64,000 nt of DNA from contig JAPJBO010000960.1 of assembly GCA_030068145.1 (NCBI GenBank), positions 20,394 to 84,393 on the forward strand, given 5' to 3'. Numbering within the stretch: the stretch's first letter is position 1; every line of letters begins with the position of its first letter. Shown here piece after piece: positions 1 through 9,716 of this stretch. The position numbers and the translations under genes were made by a program. The notes beneath the pieces are model-generated. The model saw nothing but the letters and a program-made list of their open reading frames with translations. It had not been told where the DNA came from and did not search any database. Source of the stretch: Diplonema papillatum (lineage: Eukaryota > Euglenozoa > Diplonemea > Diplonemida > Diplonemidae).

Positions 1-178
1 AAGTAAATTCCCTCTGGTGGAAATGGCTGGAGGAGCGTGACGATAAATTTCGTTTATTTTTTGACAGGATTCCGTTGTGTTTACACAGGCCGGACAAATA
101 AACGAATTTATTTTTTCCGACCTCGGAATTTATTTTGCGCCGCCAGCTATTTTCAGTCGAAACAAATAAATGAAATTT

Positions 179-1113
179 ATTGTCCCTAGGGAAATAAATT
201 CGTTTATTTTTCCGACTGAAAATAGCTGGCGGCGCAAAATAAGGTCGTAGGCAGAAATCTGTAGGGGAGACCCCTCGCAAATTTTTTTTTCTCCCTGTGG
301 TGAGTGAAATCGCGTGTTTTGAGCTCGTTTTGAGTCTAATTCATCCTTTCTGATCCATATCAAGACCTCGCAGAAAGAAAACCGCAGCACTTGTCAGCAG
401 CGCTCATCCAACAGTCCTACCCAGCACGACAGCACCTGTGCAGTCCTTCATGCAAGCGCCCATGCAAGCAGCATCGTATGTTGTGAACTACAACGTCAAC
501 CTGCCGGGACTCCCCCAGTTGCAGCAGAACAACCAGGCACATTGATCTGTGACCCGTCACTTACAACAACTCCACTCCTACACAACGTTCTGCTACGCAA
601 TGTCTCAGACACACAACGTTCTGCTACGCAACGTTCTGCTAAACACCAACGTAACTGCAAAGCAATATGCTCAACGTCTTACACAACGTTCTGCCGTGCA
701 CATTTGCTACGCAACGTTCTGCTAGACACCAACATAACTGCAAAGCAGTATGGTTTTCTTTCCATCTTCGGGAATTTAGTTTCCCCAATAAAATCATTTA
801 TTCGGCAATAATTTCCGCCAATTTTGCCTCGGTGTCGGTTTTAGTCCCTCGGGAGGCCCTCGGGGGGGTTTGCAACCCCCCCTCGGGCCTCCCTCGGGAC
901 TAAAACCGACACCTCGGCAAAATAAACGGAAATTATCTTGCCGAATAAATGCTTATTATTGTCCCTAGGGAAATAAATTCGTTTATTTTTCCGACTGAAA
1001 ATAGCTGGCGGCGCAAAATAAGGTCGTAGGCAGAAATCTGTAGGGGAGACCCCTCGCAAATTTTTTTTTCTCCCTGTGGTGAGTGAAATCGCGTGTTTTG
1101 AGCTCGTTTTGAG
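179..1113. repeat. 155-bp direct repeat pair (179-333 and 958-1113)
   Basis: The stretch beginning TTGTCCCTAGGGAAATAAA and ending GAGCTCGTTTTGAG occurs twice, essentially unchanged, in the same orientation. Between the copies, 540-740 holds a degenerate array of ACACAACGTTCTGCTACGCA-like units. No gene is visible. Confidence 0.65.
804..950. mobile_element. Palindromic MITE, copy 1
   Basis: Near-perfect palindrome. The left arm starts CATTTATTCGGCAA and contains GGTGTCGGTTTTAGTCCC. The right arm is its reverse complement and ends TTGCCGAATAAATG. The centre is a short G/C-rich spacer. No coding capacity. Confidence 0.7.
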
Positions 1114-2007
1114 CCAAATCCGCTAGTGTTTGACCCTCAGCGCTCAGAGATCTGCGAAGAAACCCCCTCCCGTGAACGCTCCGGCCAAGTACTGCGTGTC
1201 AGGTCGAGTTCAGCGACAGTGATGTCACACATGCTGCAATTCCATGTTCAGGTTCCAGTGCTAGAAAACTTGAGTCACTTTCAGTGTGTTTGAGTCTCGT
1301 TGCAACACCAACTGTGAGTCATCCTGAACTTACTGGGTGCCAGCTGCCTGAGTTCGTCTGCATTGTGCTTGCGGTTCTGAGCAACTCGACTTGCAGCAAG
1401 CTGACCAAGCGTGCATCTGTTGATCACCTGCTGTGCATGTGCATGCGACCGAGCAGTCGCGTTGCAAAGTACAACACACCAGCTCCTCGCGACTTCTCAA
1501 AGTTCACGCCATCCTGTAGCAACATGGATGTTTTGTTTCCATTCTCGGGAATCTAGTTTTCCCAACCATTGTACTTGCGATTCTGAGCTACTCGACTTGC
1601 AGCAAACTGACCAAGTGTGCACCGGCTGATCACCTGCAAACGACCGAGCACTCGCGTTGCAAACTACACAACTCCAACTCCCCGCGATTAATCAAAATTT
1701 CACGCCGTCATGTAGCAACATGACGATGTGTCGGGAATTTAGTTTTCCCAATAATAATAATACTACGACCCCCACGAAAAAATAAACAAATTTATTTCCC
1801 TAGGGCAGGCTAGGGAAAATAAATTTCATTTATTTGTTTCGACTGAAAATAGCTGGCAGCGCAAAATAAATTCCGAGATCGGAAAAAATAAATTCGTTTA
1901 TTTGTCCGGCCTGTGTAAACACAACGAAATCCTGTCAAAAAAATAAACGAAATTTATTACGCTCCTCAAGCCATTTCCACCAGAGGGAATTTATTTTTCC
2001 CAATAAA

Positions 2008-2137
2008 ATCACTTATTCGGCAAAAATTTCCGCCAATTTTGCCTCGGTGTCGGTTTTAGTCCCTCGGGCCTCCCTCGGGACTAAAACCGACACCTCGACA
2101 AAATCAACGGAAATTATCTTGCCGAATAAATGCTTAT
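2008..2137. mobile_element. Palindromic MITE, copy 2
   Basis: Same family as the copy at 804-950 (arms ACTTATTCGGCAA and TTGCCGAATAAATG, inner GGTGTCGGTTTTAGTCCC) with a shorter centre. It lies just outside the right arm of the larger foldback element. Confidence 0.7.
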
Positions 2138-2149
2138 TAACCTACTATC

Positions 2150-2895
2150 CAAGTACCATCGCAGTCGATTCCTGGCATCTTCCCATCAGCGGTAAATCCC
2201 GGATGTTATGAAGAAAGCATCCGAGTCCAGAGTGAGGGTATTAAAGTTGATTCGCGTTTTTAACCTATTGCCCAAGGTTTACCATGGCAGTCGATTCCTG
2301 GCATCTTCCCGTCAGCGGTAAATCCCGGATGTTATGAAGAAAGCATCCGAGTCCAGAGTGGGGATATAAGAGCTGATACTCGCATTCTAACCTATTCTCC
2401 ATGTTTATCCATGGCAGTCGATTCCTGGCATCTTCCCATCAGCGGTAAATCTCGGATGCTACGAAGAAAGCATCCGAGTCCAGAGTGAGGGTATTAAAGT
2501 TGATTCGCATTTTTAACCTATTGTCCAAGGTTATCCATGGCAGTCGATTCCTGGCATCTTCCCGTCAGCGGTAAATCCCGGATGTTATGAAGAAAGCATC
2601 CGAGTCCAGAGTGAGGGTATTAAAGCTGATTTGCATTCCAACCTATTCTGCAAGGTTATCCATGGCAGTTGATTCCTGGCATCTTCCCATCAGCGGTAAA
2701 TCCCGGATGTTATGAAGAAAGCATCCGAGTCCAGAGTGAGGGTACTAAAGTTGATTCGCGTTTTTAACCTATTGCCCAAGGTTTGCCATGGCAGTTGATT
2801 CCTGGCATCTTCCCGTCAGCGGTAAATCCCGGATGTTATGAAGAAAGCATCCGAGTCCAGAGTGAGGGTATTAAAGCTGATACTCGCATTTTAAC
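2150..2895. repeat. 126-bp tandem repeat, six copies
   Basis: CATGGCAGTCGATTCCTGG recurs at about 2157, 2283, 2410, 2536, 2660 and 2787, a period of 124-127 bp. Each unit continues with CAGCGGTAAATCCCGGATG and CATCCGAGTCCAGAGTGAG. Single diverged units occur at 3117-3180, 4600-4680 and 4700-4800, and two inverted units at 29099-29275. The GTCGATTCC core is weakly like a tRNA B box, so a SINE origin is possible but unproven. Confidence 0.8.
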
Positions 2896-2964
2896 CTATT
2901 CTCAAAGAAATATGAAAACAGGGTTCTGCCTGAGGCTTAGAGGAAACAAGAAACGAGAAGTTAG

Positions 2965-3069
2965 TCACACCGCCGCGTTCGGGTTTTGCTGCTCCTCTTG
3001 GACAGGCTTCTTCTTCTTCTTGTCCTTCTTCTCGGCTTCCTTCTTTCGGTCGAACTTGTTTTGAAGATC
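2965..3069 (-). CDS. Putative terminal formin exon, lysine-rich tail
   Basis: Minus strand. An acceptor (TTTTCCACCACAG) is followed by 34 codons and TGA. The peptide begins DLQNKFDRKKEAEKKDKKKKK, then a short Q/N-rich tail. A basic tail of this kind often follows FH2 in formins (family knowledge). The exon starts in phase 0, compatible with the phase-0 end of the FH1 exon at 3508. However, a full FH2 domain (about 400 residues) should lie between them, and only about 440 bp separate the exons. It may be a terminal exon of a truncated gene, or a neighbour of unknown identity. Confidence 0.4.
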   Translation of the reverse strand, partial: DLQNKFDRKKEAEKKDKKKKKPVQEEQQNPNAAV

Positions 3070-3507
3070 CTGTGGTGGAAAAAGTAGGTAGGTATCAAAG
3101 CTGATTTGCATTCCAACCTATTCTCCAAGGTTATGCATGGCAGTCGATTCCTGGCATCTTCCCGTCAGCGGTAAATCCTGGGGGACACCTCCAAAATGCG
3201 GCTGGGTGTCCCAGTTACGCGGTTCGGCACTGTTTTTCAGGGTTTGCGAATTTGCGTACTTTGCAGAATATCGCGACCCTGGTGCTTGCCCGCGCCTTGG
3301 GGTGCTCAATACTCAGCTCGACCCCTAGATGCAGTCACGCAGGTGACTACCTGGGACGCCCCGGTGTCCCAGGTTTTACCCGGTCTGTCGTTTACCCGTT
3401 CCAGCTTGGTCCAGTTCAACATTATTCCAACTACGGTATCTGGTTAATCTTCAGGTTAGAGATTTACCCTGTGTCGTTCTCATGATGCATGGTTCGAACG
3501 CACACAC

Positions 3508-3688
3508 CGAAAGGAGGTCCTCGTCGGTGATCGCCTCCTGCATCGCGGTCAGGCTCTGCTTGTCCCAAATGGTCCCCGTGTAGTTCGCAGCGTTGATCTT
3601 GTCCCAGAAGAACGTCTTGAGCGTCGACCTATCCTCCTCCAGCGGCGACATCGGCGACCCGGGCCCCCCCGGCCCCCGCTTCATGCCC

Positions 3689-3723
<35 letters not shown>

Positions 3724-4393
3724 AGGCCCCGGGCCTTTGCCTCCCGGCGCCGGCGGCCTCGCGCCCGGTGGCGGCGGCGCTCCTTTGCCGAACGGTGCCG
3801 GCGGCGGCGGCGCCTTGCCGCGGCCGGCAGGGGGCGACGCAGGGCCGGGTTGGCCGGGGGCCGCCGGGGCTGCGGGGGGTGCGGGGGGCGGCGGCGTGCC
3901 CTTCTTGGCGGAAGGCGATGATTCGGCGTCCGGAGACTGCGGCTTCGCGTCGGCGCCGGCTTCGAAGGCGGACGGGACGCCGCTGGCCCGCCGCGCCTTC
4001 AGCCCGAACCAGCCCCAGCTGGAACGGAGGACTTGCTGCGGCGGCGCGGGGGGCGCGACCGACGGCCGCGGCGCCTCCTCGGGGCCCTTGCCCGCGGAAA
4101 CCAGCATCTCCGCGCGGTCGTGAGACGAGTAGTTGCTGAACATGCCGAGGCCACGGCCACCCTTCGCGCGCGCTTTCTCCTGCAGCTTCAGCTCGAGCTC
4201 CAGCTGCTGCGCCGACTTGGTCGCCTGGCGTGCCCGGATGACGTCGGTTTCGAGGTTCTCCTGCACGCTGCTCATCTGGTCGAAGAGCTTGTTCTGCTCC
4301 GCGATGACGAGCGACTGGGCCTGCTCCTTCATCATCAGCAGCACCCGGATCTGCTGCATCATGTCCTGCAGCGTCCCGGTTCCGTCGCCGGAC
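3508..4393 (-). CDS. Formin exon: coiled coil, FH1 polyproline, start of FH2
   Basis: Minus-strand exon bounded by an acceptor (TTTTCCCCACAG before 4393) and a donor (TCG then GTGTGTGCG after 3508). It begins with one base that completes a codon from the upstream exon. The sequence reads GTGTLQDMMQQIRVLLMMKE, a charged coiled coil (about 80 residues), a linker, then a long proline-rich FH1 that includes a 13-proline run followed by GMKRG. It ends with LKTFFWDKINAANYTGTIWD, the characteristic opening of FH2. Formins nucleate and elongate unbranched actin; FH1 binds profilin-actin and FH2 caps the barbed end (family knowledge). Only about 40 residues of FH2 are present, and no further FH2 exon can be seen downstream. 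Confidence 0.8.
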
Positions 4394-4902
4394 CTGTGGG
4401 GAAAATCTTAGTTTCGCGTTCAGGCGCTACTTGTCCCTCATGTATGTTTGATGCTAGCACCAAGTCTTCTTCGCGGGACTGCAGAGTCTTGTTTTTTTCT
4501 TTTCTTTCTTTTTTTTTCGTGCTTCTTTTCCACCTGTTCTTCTTCTTTCTTTCGTTGTCGTGAGAATATCAAAGCTGTTGCTCGAATCGCGTTTGGTTGC
4601 TTGTTTCTGCCTGTCAGCGGTAATCCCCAGTGCTATGAACAAAGCATCCGAGTCCAGAGTGAGGGTACAAAAGCTGCTCGTAACATTCCATACATTTCCA
4701 CAATTATCCATGGTGCTGGGTTTCTGGCATCTTCCCGTCAGCGGTACTTCCCGATGCTATGAAGAAAGGATCGGAGTCCAGAGTGAGGGTACAAAAGCTG
4801 CGCACGAACGATACAAGTGCCAACATCGTGCCGGAGAATTCCGTCTATCCTTCCCTTCACCTCACTGTGACAATACAACAGGGTGACAAAATGACGGCAT
4901 AC

Positions 4903-5591
4903 TCGATGGCCAACATAATATCGTTAGGCTTCGCGTCTGGAAAAAGCTCTTTGAGGGCCTTTTGCGGTTCCTTCACGGTGTACTTCGATTGGTTGAGAAG
5001 GAGGGCTGCCCTCACTTCGTCGTTGTCGGTCTGTGAGGATGGGTACAACGTGCTCCGGTGAACGCTTCTTCTCAGGGTTCTGGGCTTTCTGTGAAGTCCG
5101 CTCCTTCTGTCCTTTGTGTAACGAAAAATACTCGGGGGGCTGCCTTGTGCTTACTTCGAAGGAGGCTAGAGGGGGAGAAACAATACAACTACAAAATGGG
5201 TCCTTTTTGTTGAACGCTTACGCCTGCCACTGAACCCAGATTCACCTGCGTTTCGTGTGGGCTACAGCACTATTACCTCCTTTGATCTTTTGCAGCTGGC
5301 AGCCTCCTCAAGTATTTCCTACAAAGCAGGTGCTTATACAAAAAATTAGTACGGCGCTTTCTTTTGTTTGTGCGCACTAACTCACCTGCTTTGGTAAGTG
5401 TCATGTAGTACGCTGCCAAACACTAATTTTTAGTACCCACAATGCATTGTTAACACAAAAAAGAAAAGGCACACTTGCTTGAGCGCGGCTTCTATCGCTT
5501 CCTTCGACTGCTCCTTGAATAGTCGCTGCAGGTTCGCCCGCATGTTGGTCTGGGCAAAATCACGTGCGCCGCCGGTGCTTCCAAGAGGGCT
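4903..5591 (-). CDS. Two formin exons with CUE/UBA-like helices (5475-5591, 4903-5030)
   Basis: The 5475-5591 exon runs from an acceptor (AAACCAACAG) to a donor (AAGCAA then GTGTGCC) and is 39 codons, phase 0. The 4903-5030 exon runs from an acceptor (ATCCTCACAG) to a donor (ATCGA then GTATGCC). It starts in phase 0 and ends with two bases of a codon, which the first base of the 4393 exon completes. Three exons therefore splice in frame. The peptides contain LQRLFKEQSKEAIEAALKQ and ALKELFPDAKPNDIMLAIE, which resemble tandem CUE/UBA three-helix motifs (weak, by eye). The intron between them (5031-5474) holds a fragment related to the peptidase ORF at 50264. Confidence 0.65.
5281..5395 (-). pseudogene. 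Fragment of the peptidase-element ORF inside a formin intron
   Basis: About 110 bp nearly matches 51474-51560 in the tandem array. On the minus strand it reads FLYKHLLCRKYLRRLPAAKD, against FLYKHLLCRKCLRRLPAAKD in the array. It is flanked by unrelated intron sequence, so it is an isolated dispersed fragment. This argues that the array ORF belongs to a mobile family. Confidence 0.7.
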
Positions 5592-5695
5592 CTGTTGGTT
5601 TGGCGGGGGCCGGGGATAAGTGACGAGAAAAAAATGACGCGTTCCGCCTTTTTTTCGAAGGGAAAGATCTTAGTTTAGTGTTCGGTAACTGTCCG

Positions 5696-5945
5696 GCCTC
5701 TCATGTCATCAGGACCTGCTTGGAATGGATATGTGCTCAACGCCGCACTGGTCCCGTCTGCGCCGTGTTTCGGTTCTTAAGCCGGGCCCATCATCAGCGG
5801 AGCCTGAGCATCTGCAGCCAGGACAGCGGTGTGAGTCTGGTTCGCCAGGCGGTTGTTCGTAGCTGGCCACGGCCAGGACGACCCGTGCGAGTAAAGCGCA
5901 GGAAAATCCGTCACGGGGGAAAGGCCCCTACAACCATCTTATGAT
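5696..5945. repeat. 240-bp dispersed repeat (also 23626-23880 and 24124-24270)
   Basis: This region and 23626-23880 align throughout (shared CCGCACTGGTCCCGTCTGCG, TGCGCCGTGTTTCGGT, GGCCCCTACAACC). The repeat lies between the C2 exon and the CUE-like exon, so in an intron of the formin gene. No coding sense is visible. Confidence 0.65.
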
Positions 5946-6329
5946 ATCAGAAGGGTGGAGAAACAAAGGTTAACTAGATGCCCACCGGGGGTGGTGCTCG
6001 TGTTTCAAAGTATCGTTCTTCGGCAGGTTCGATTGTTGTACCCAGGTAATAGGCGATGGTCCCCGCTCACAGTTTAACTGAGGGAGTTGATGCACCACGA
6101 TAAGAGAACTTCGCACAGCCTTCGGGGAGCATTAGTTTAATTGAAGAGCGGGGGCGAAAGTCGCTTGGTGCCAAAGGCAGAACATCTGCCCCTCATGCAT
6201 GTTCGACGCTACCATCGACTAATTCGAAGAAAGCGCGGAGTTATGTTGAATTACTTTACATTTTCTGACTAGATAGATATTTCTCTCTTCGTACGACATC
6301 ATTTATGCTCAGCGTCCTTTTTCATGTCT

Positions 6330-6920
6330 TTTTTCTTTAAAGTTCGCTTAGTGTCGGTTTTAGAGTTATAGTTCGCTTGAGAATCCGGGATTTTAGAGTC
6401 TCCGGGTGACCTTCGTCGAATGGGTTCTTTTAAAGCTAATACGTACTGGGTGGGTTTGGGGGGGGCATGCATGGCTTCTTTCGTGTACACTTTATTTGCT
6501 CGCTTAGACGAGTCAGGTTCGAAACAATTTGTGACCGACACCAAGTTCTCGCCAGGATAGGTGAGTGCTCTTGGGCTCCCCACGTCTTACAAGTTGAGCA
6601 GGAGTTGCCCTGTAAACCGTACCGGTCCATTGTTCGCACCATGGCTCTACGTAGAGAAGAGTGTAGAATAGCTCAGAGAGGTTTGCGGGTAGAAACGAAC
6701 GTTGCGCTTTTCGAAGTGCGTGACGTCGTCGCTCTCGGTAGTGAAAAAAAAAAATTAGTGGGGTATCGTTCTTTAGCGTTTATTGTGGTCTTTATTTTAG
6801 AGTTAAAGTTCGCTTGAAATACCGGGGTTTTAGGGTCTCCGTGTGACCGTTCATGAATGGGTTCTCTTAGAGCAAGAAAGGGCTTTATGGTTACGGATTG
6901 TATATTTAGTGCATGCTTTC
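6330..6920 (-). repeat. Introner-like dispersed repeat family, copies 1 and 2 (about 6340-6440 and 6797-6920)
   Basis: Minus-strand core: GTCACACGGAGACCCTAAA, then CCCCGGAATTTCAAGCGAAC, then TTTAACTCTAAA. Other copies are at 27119-27250, 36164-36300 and 38265-38315. The longer copies also share CTTGCTCTAAGAGAACCCAT upstream and a GTGTACAC block. All five have the same orientation, matching the minus-strand genes, and several sit within or next to introns. The rest of 5950-7077 shows no other coding exon. Confidence 0.6.
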
Positions 6921-7077
6921 GTTATGGGTTATGGCTAGCCATATCCGGGACTGTTTGTGACCGACTATTTTGTTCTTTCTTTTTTCTTGGAGGGGGGTAT
7001 GGAGGGAGTCGCGGGTTTGTCTTGCCGCGGGACTGGGCGGCAGCCTTGTTGTTGTTGTGGTTGTTTTTTTTCCGTAC

Positions 7078-7614
7078 CTTGGAGAACGGGCTGCGGGGGC
7101 TGATCGCGCCGGACATCGAGTCTTCTTCGTACACGAGGGAGAAGCGGACGTCGCCGAAGCTGCCTTCCTTCTTCTTCAGCTTCTCGTCCTCGCGGTGCCC
7201 GGGCCGCACGTCGAGCGGGAGGCCAACGGACAGCGTCCAGGCCTCGGACGCCACTTTGTCGCCGACGACAACCTCCGAAAGCGACGGCCTCCGTGGCAGG
7301 ATCGTCTTCCCCGACGGCAGCGGCCGGCTGAGGGACACTTTTGTGTGCCCCAAAAAGTCGTCGCCGCCCATGTCTTCGTCCCACAGGGTGAAGGAGACTT
7401 CGACGTCGCGGTCCCACGGGTTCTCCTTCAGCTCGAACGCGCGCCACTTGTTCTTCGGCGCGTGCCACGTCGGGTTCAAGTTGTTGTCTATGACCTCCGT
7501 CTTCTGCTTGACACCATTGATCTCGACAATGCAGTACGGGTCGGAGAGCCCGATAGTGTCCCGGTTGATCAGCCGGCTGGCTTTCAAGTCCAAAAACCTA
7601 ATTTTCCCCGGCAT
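7078..7614 (-). CDS. C2-domain exon, probable first exon of the C2-formin
   Basis: Minus strand, ATG at 7614. The protein starts with a C2 domain (residues 3 to about 115). Visible motifs are GLSDPYCIVEI, NNLNPTWH and LWDEDMGGDDFLGH. The calcium-ligand positions D19, D25, D79, D81 and D86 are acidic, so calcium-dependent membrane binding is plausible. The exon ends TCCAAG then GTACGG, phase 0, which fits the phase-0 start of the exon at 5591. One minus-strand gene is therefore likely: C2, CUE-like helices, coiled coil, FH1, FH2. C2-type domains before FH1-FH2 are known in plant class II (PTEN-C2) formins (family knowledge). The upstream exon at 24900 ends in phase 0, so a longer gene cannot be excluded, but AAAAG before the ATG is a poor acceptor. 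Confidence 0.75.
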
Positions 7615-8350
7615 CTTTTCCCCCGCTTTTCTCTTTCAAACGCGAGCCGGCGCCGGGAGGAAAACGCACACCGGGGGGGGGGGGGAGGGGGGCGGGGGAT
7701 GGGGGGGGGAATGTGGGAACAAGAAGGAAAAGATCACAGGGGTGGGGGGGGGCGAAAGCGCCGACAAGGTACAACAGTCGCAGTGCGTCGTCTTGGGGGG
7801 GTTGTAAACAAGACGCGAAAGACGCAAGGCACACCTCGGGCTACGCCTTGCCCGGTCTTTTCTGCAGGAGGCCTTTTTTTTTTTTTTTGCAGTCTTTTTT
7901 TCTCGAGGTGTAAAAAGGTCCGGTGTTGTGGAAGTCTCGGGATGGCTTCTTTTCTTCGTTGCCTTTCTTGCTTCTGCTGCGCCGCTCCCCAAGATGTGCT
8001 TTTTCGCGCTGTCTTTAGTTTGCGACGGTTTTCGCTTGAATTCTGCGACGTTGGCCTGGGACAGGTTTCGCTTAGACGAAGCGCGACGAAAGAAATTGAA
8101 CAGAATCCGCCGGGGAAAAACGCGGGAAAGAGTGGAGGGGATGTGAGGCGGGTATGGAGGGGGGGGGAAAGAGCGAGGAACGGTGAGGGAAGGGGGGGAC
8201 CCCCCTTCTCGTTTGTCTTTGGCTGCTTTTCCCGCCCAATGCCCTGCCCTGTGCCTTTTGCCCAGGTTTATTGTGGCTATATGATAGAGTGCAGAGCTTT
8301 TTTATTTTTTTCTTCTGTTGCGCTGGTTTTGTTACGGTGGTTAGAACTAC
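7615..8350. other. Low-complexity region upstream of the C2 exon
   Basis: G-rich on the plus strand (runs of 7-14 G at 7671-7760) and T-rich around 7866-7905. On the minus strand this is a pyrimidine-rich tract directly upstream of the C2 start codon, suitable either as a TATA-less promoter or as a polypyrimidine tract before an acceptor. Long plus-strand ORFs here are opposite-strand shadows of the C2 exon and G-rich DNA. Confidence 0.4.
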
Positions 8351-8360
8351 CGGACTACTA

Positions 8361-9716
8361 CTCCAGCCTCAGAGGCTGGAGTTAAAACTCGAGTTAAAAT
8401 GTACACCCGCTGTTCGGGTGTGGATTTACACGTTTTGGTTGTAGCACACCCGCTTTTCGGGTGTGACTCGGGTACACCCTCTTTAACTCCAGCCTCTGAG
8501 GCTGGAGTTAAAGCTGGAGTTAAAAAAGCGGGTGTCACACCGGCTTTTCGAGTGTGGATTTACACGTTTTGGTTGTAGTACACCCGCTTTTCGGGTGTGA
8601 CTCGGGTACACTCTCTGTAACTCCAGCCTCTGAGGTTGGAGTTAAAAAAGCGGGTTCGCACCCGCTTTTCGGGTGTGGATTTACACGTGTTTCGGTTGTA
8701 GCGCACCCGCTTTTCGGGTGTGACTCGGGTACACCCTCTGTTACTCCAGCCTCTGAGGCTGGAGTTAAAGCAGGAGTTAAAAAAGCGGGTGTCACACCCG
8801 CTTTTCGGGTGTGGATTTACACGTTTTGGTTGTAGCACACCCGCTTTTCGGGTGTGACTCGGGTACACTCTCTTTAACTCCAGCCTCTGAGGCTGGAGTT
8901 AAAAAAGCGGGTGTCGCACCCGCTTTTCAGGTGTGGATTTACACGCGATTTGGTTGTAGCACACCCGCCTTTCGGGTACGACTCGGGTACACCCTCTTTA
9001 ACGAGGCTGGAGTTAAAGTGGAGTTAAAAAAGCGGGTGTCGCACCGCTTTTCGGGTGTGGATTTACACGTGTTTTGGTTGTTAGCACACCCGCTTTTCGG
9101 GTGTGACTCGGGTACACCCTCTTTAACTCCAGCCTCTCAGGCTGGAGTTAAAGCTGGAGTTAAAAAAGCGGGTGTCGCACCCGCTGTTCGGGTGTGGATT
9201 TACACGTGATTTGGTCGCTTTTCGGATGTGACTCAGCCTCTGAGGCTGGAGTTAAAGCTGGAGTTAAAAAAGCGGGTGTCGCACCCGCTTTTCGGGTGTG
9301 GATTTACACGCGTTTTGGTTGTAGCACACCCGCTTTTCGGGTGTGACTCGGGTACACCCTCTGTAACTCCAGCCTCTGAGGCTGGAGTTAAAGGTGGAGT
9401 TAAAAAAGCGGGTGTCGCACCCGCTTTTCGGGTGTGGATTTACACATTTTGGTTGTAGCACACCCGCTTTTCGGGTGTGACTCGGGTACACCCTCTTTAA
9501 CTCCAGCCTCTGAGGCCGGAGTTAAAAAAGCGGGTGTCGCACCCTGGATTTACACACGTTTTGGTTGTAGCACACCCGCTTTTTGGGTGTGACTCGGGTA
9601 CACCCTCTTTAACGAGGCTGGAGTTAAAGCTGGAGTTAAAAAAGCGGGTGTCGCACCGCTTTTCGGGTGTGGATTTACACGTGTTTTGGTTGTAGCACAC
9701 CCGCTTTTCGGGTCCG
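8361..9716. repeat. Hairpin-rich satellite, ~125-135-bp monomer, about 11 copies
   Basis: Every monomer carries several short perfect hairpins: CTCCAGCCTCTGAGGCTGGAG, GCGGGTGTCGCACCCGC, CACCCGCTTTTCGGGTG and GTGTGGATTTACAC. Copies differ by small indels and truncations. The array abuts the 3' end of the non-LTR retrotransposon ORF, which reads straight into it. A diverged monomer recurs at about 48690-48760 and at the matching sites of the tandem array. Confidence 0.85.

Larger units (their letters stand above)
1..1999. mobile_element. Foldback-type element with ~195-bp terminal inverted repeats
   Basis: Positions 1-215 reappear as a reverse complement at about 1786-1999. The shared blocks include AAATTCCCTCTGGTGG, GTGTTTACACAGGCCGGAC and GCCAGCTATTTTCAGTCG. 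No transposase-like ORF lies between the arms, so it looks like a non-autonomous DNA element. It contains an internal direct repeat (179-333 and 958-1113) and one palindromic mini-element (about 804-950). The left edge is cut by the window, so target-site duplications cannot be checked. Confidence 0.7.
4400..6235 (-). repeat. Dispersed intronic repeat near acceptors (4404-4470, 5663-5710, 6129-6235; also 24648-24720)
   Basis: On the minus strand each copy carries a TTGATGCTAGCATCAA-like palindrome, then CATGCATGAGGGGCAG-like sequence, then ACTAAACTAAGATTT. The 4404-4470 copy runs directly into the acceptor of the 4393 exon, and the 5663 copy lies 70 bp upstream of the acceptor at 5591. The 24648 copy has the perfect 16-bp palindrome. 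All four share one orientation, the same as the host gene. Confidence 0.55.

Noticed and set aside
3593..4563. Plus-strand ORFs rich in Gly/Ala opposite the formin exon
   Set aside because: They are the antisense of the proline-rich FH1 region.
6970..8385. 471-codon plus-strand ORF opposite the C2 exon
   Set aside because: Shadow of the GC-rich C2 exon plus G-rich DNA; the minus strand carries a clear C2 domain and a splice donor.
8361..9716. ORFs of 60-130 codons in the hairpin satellite
   Set aside because: Repeat-derived frames without starts, domains or non-repetitive sequence.
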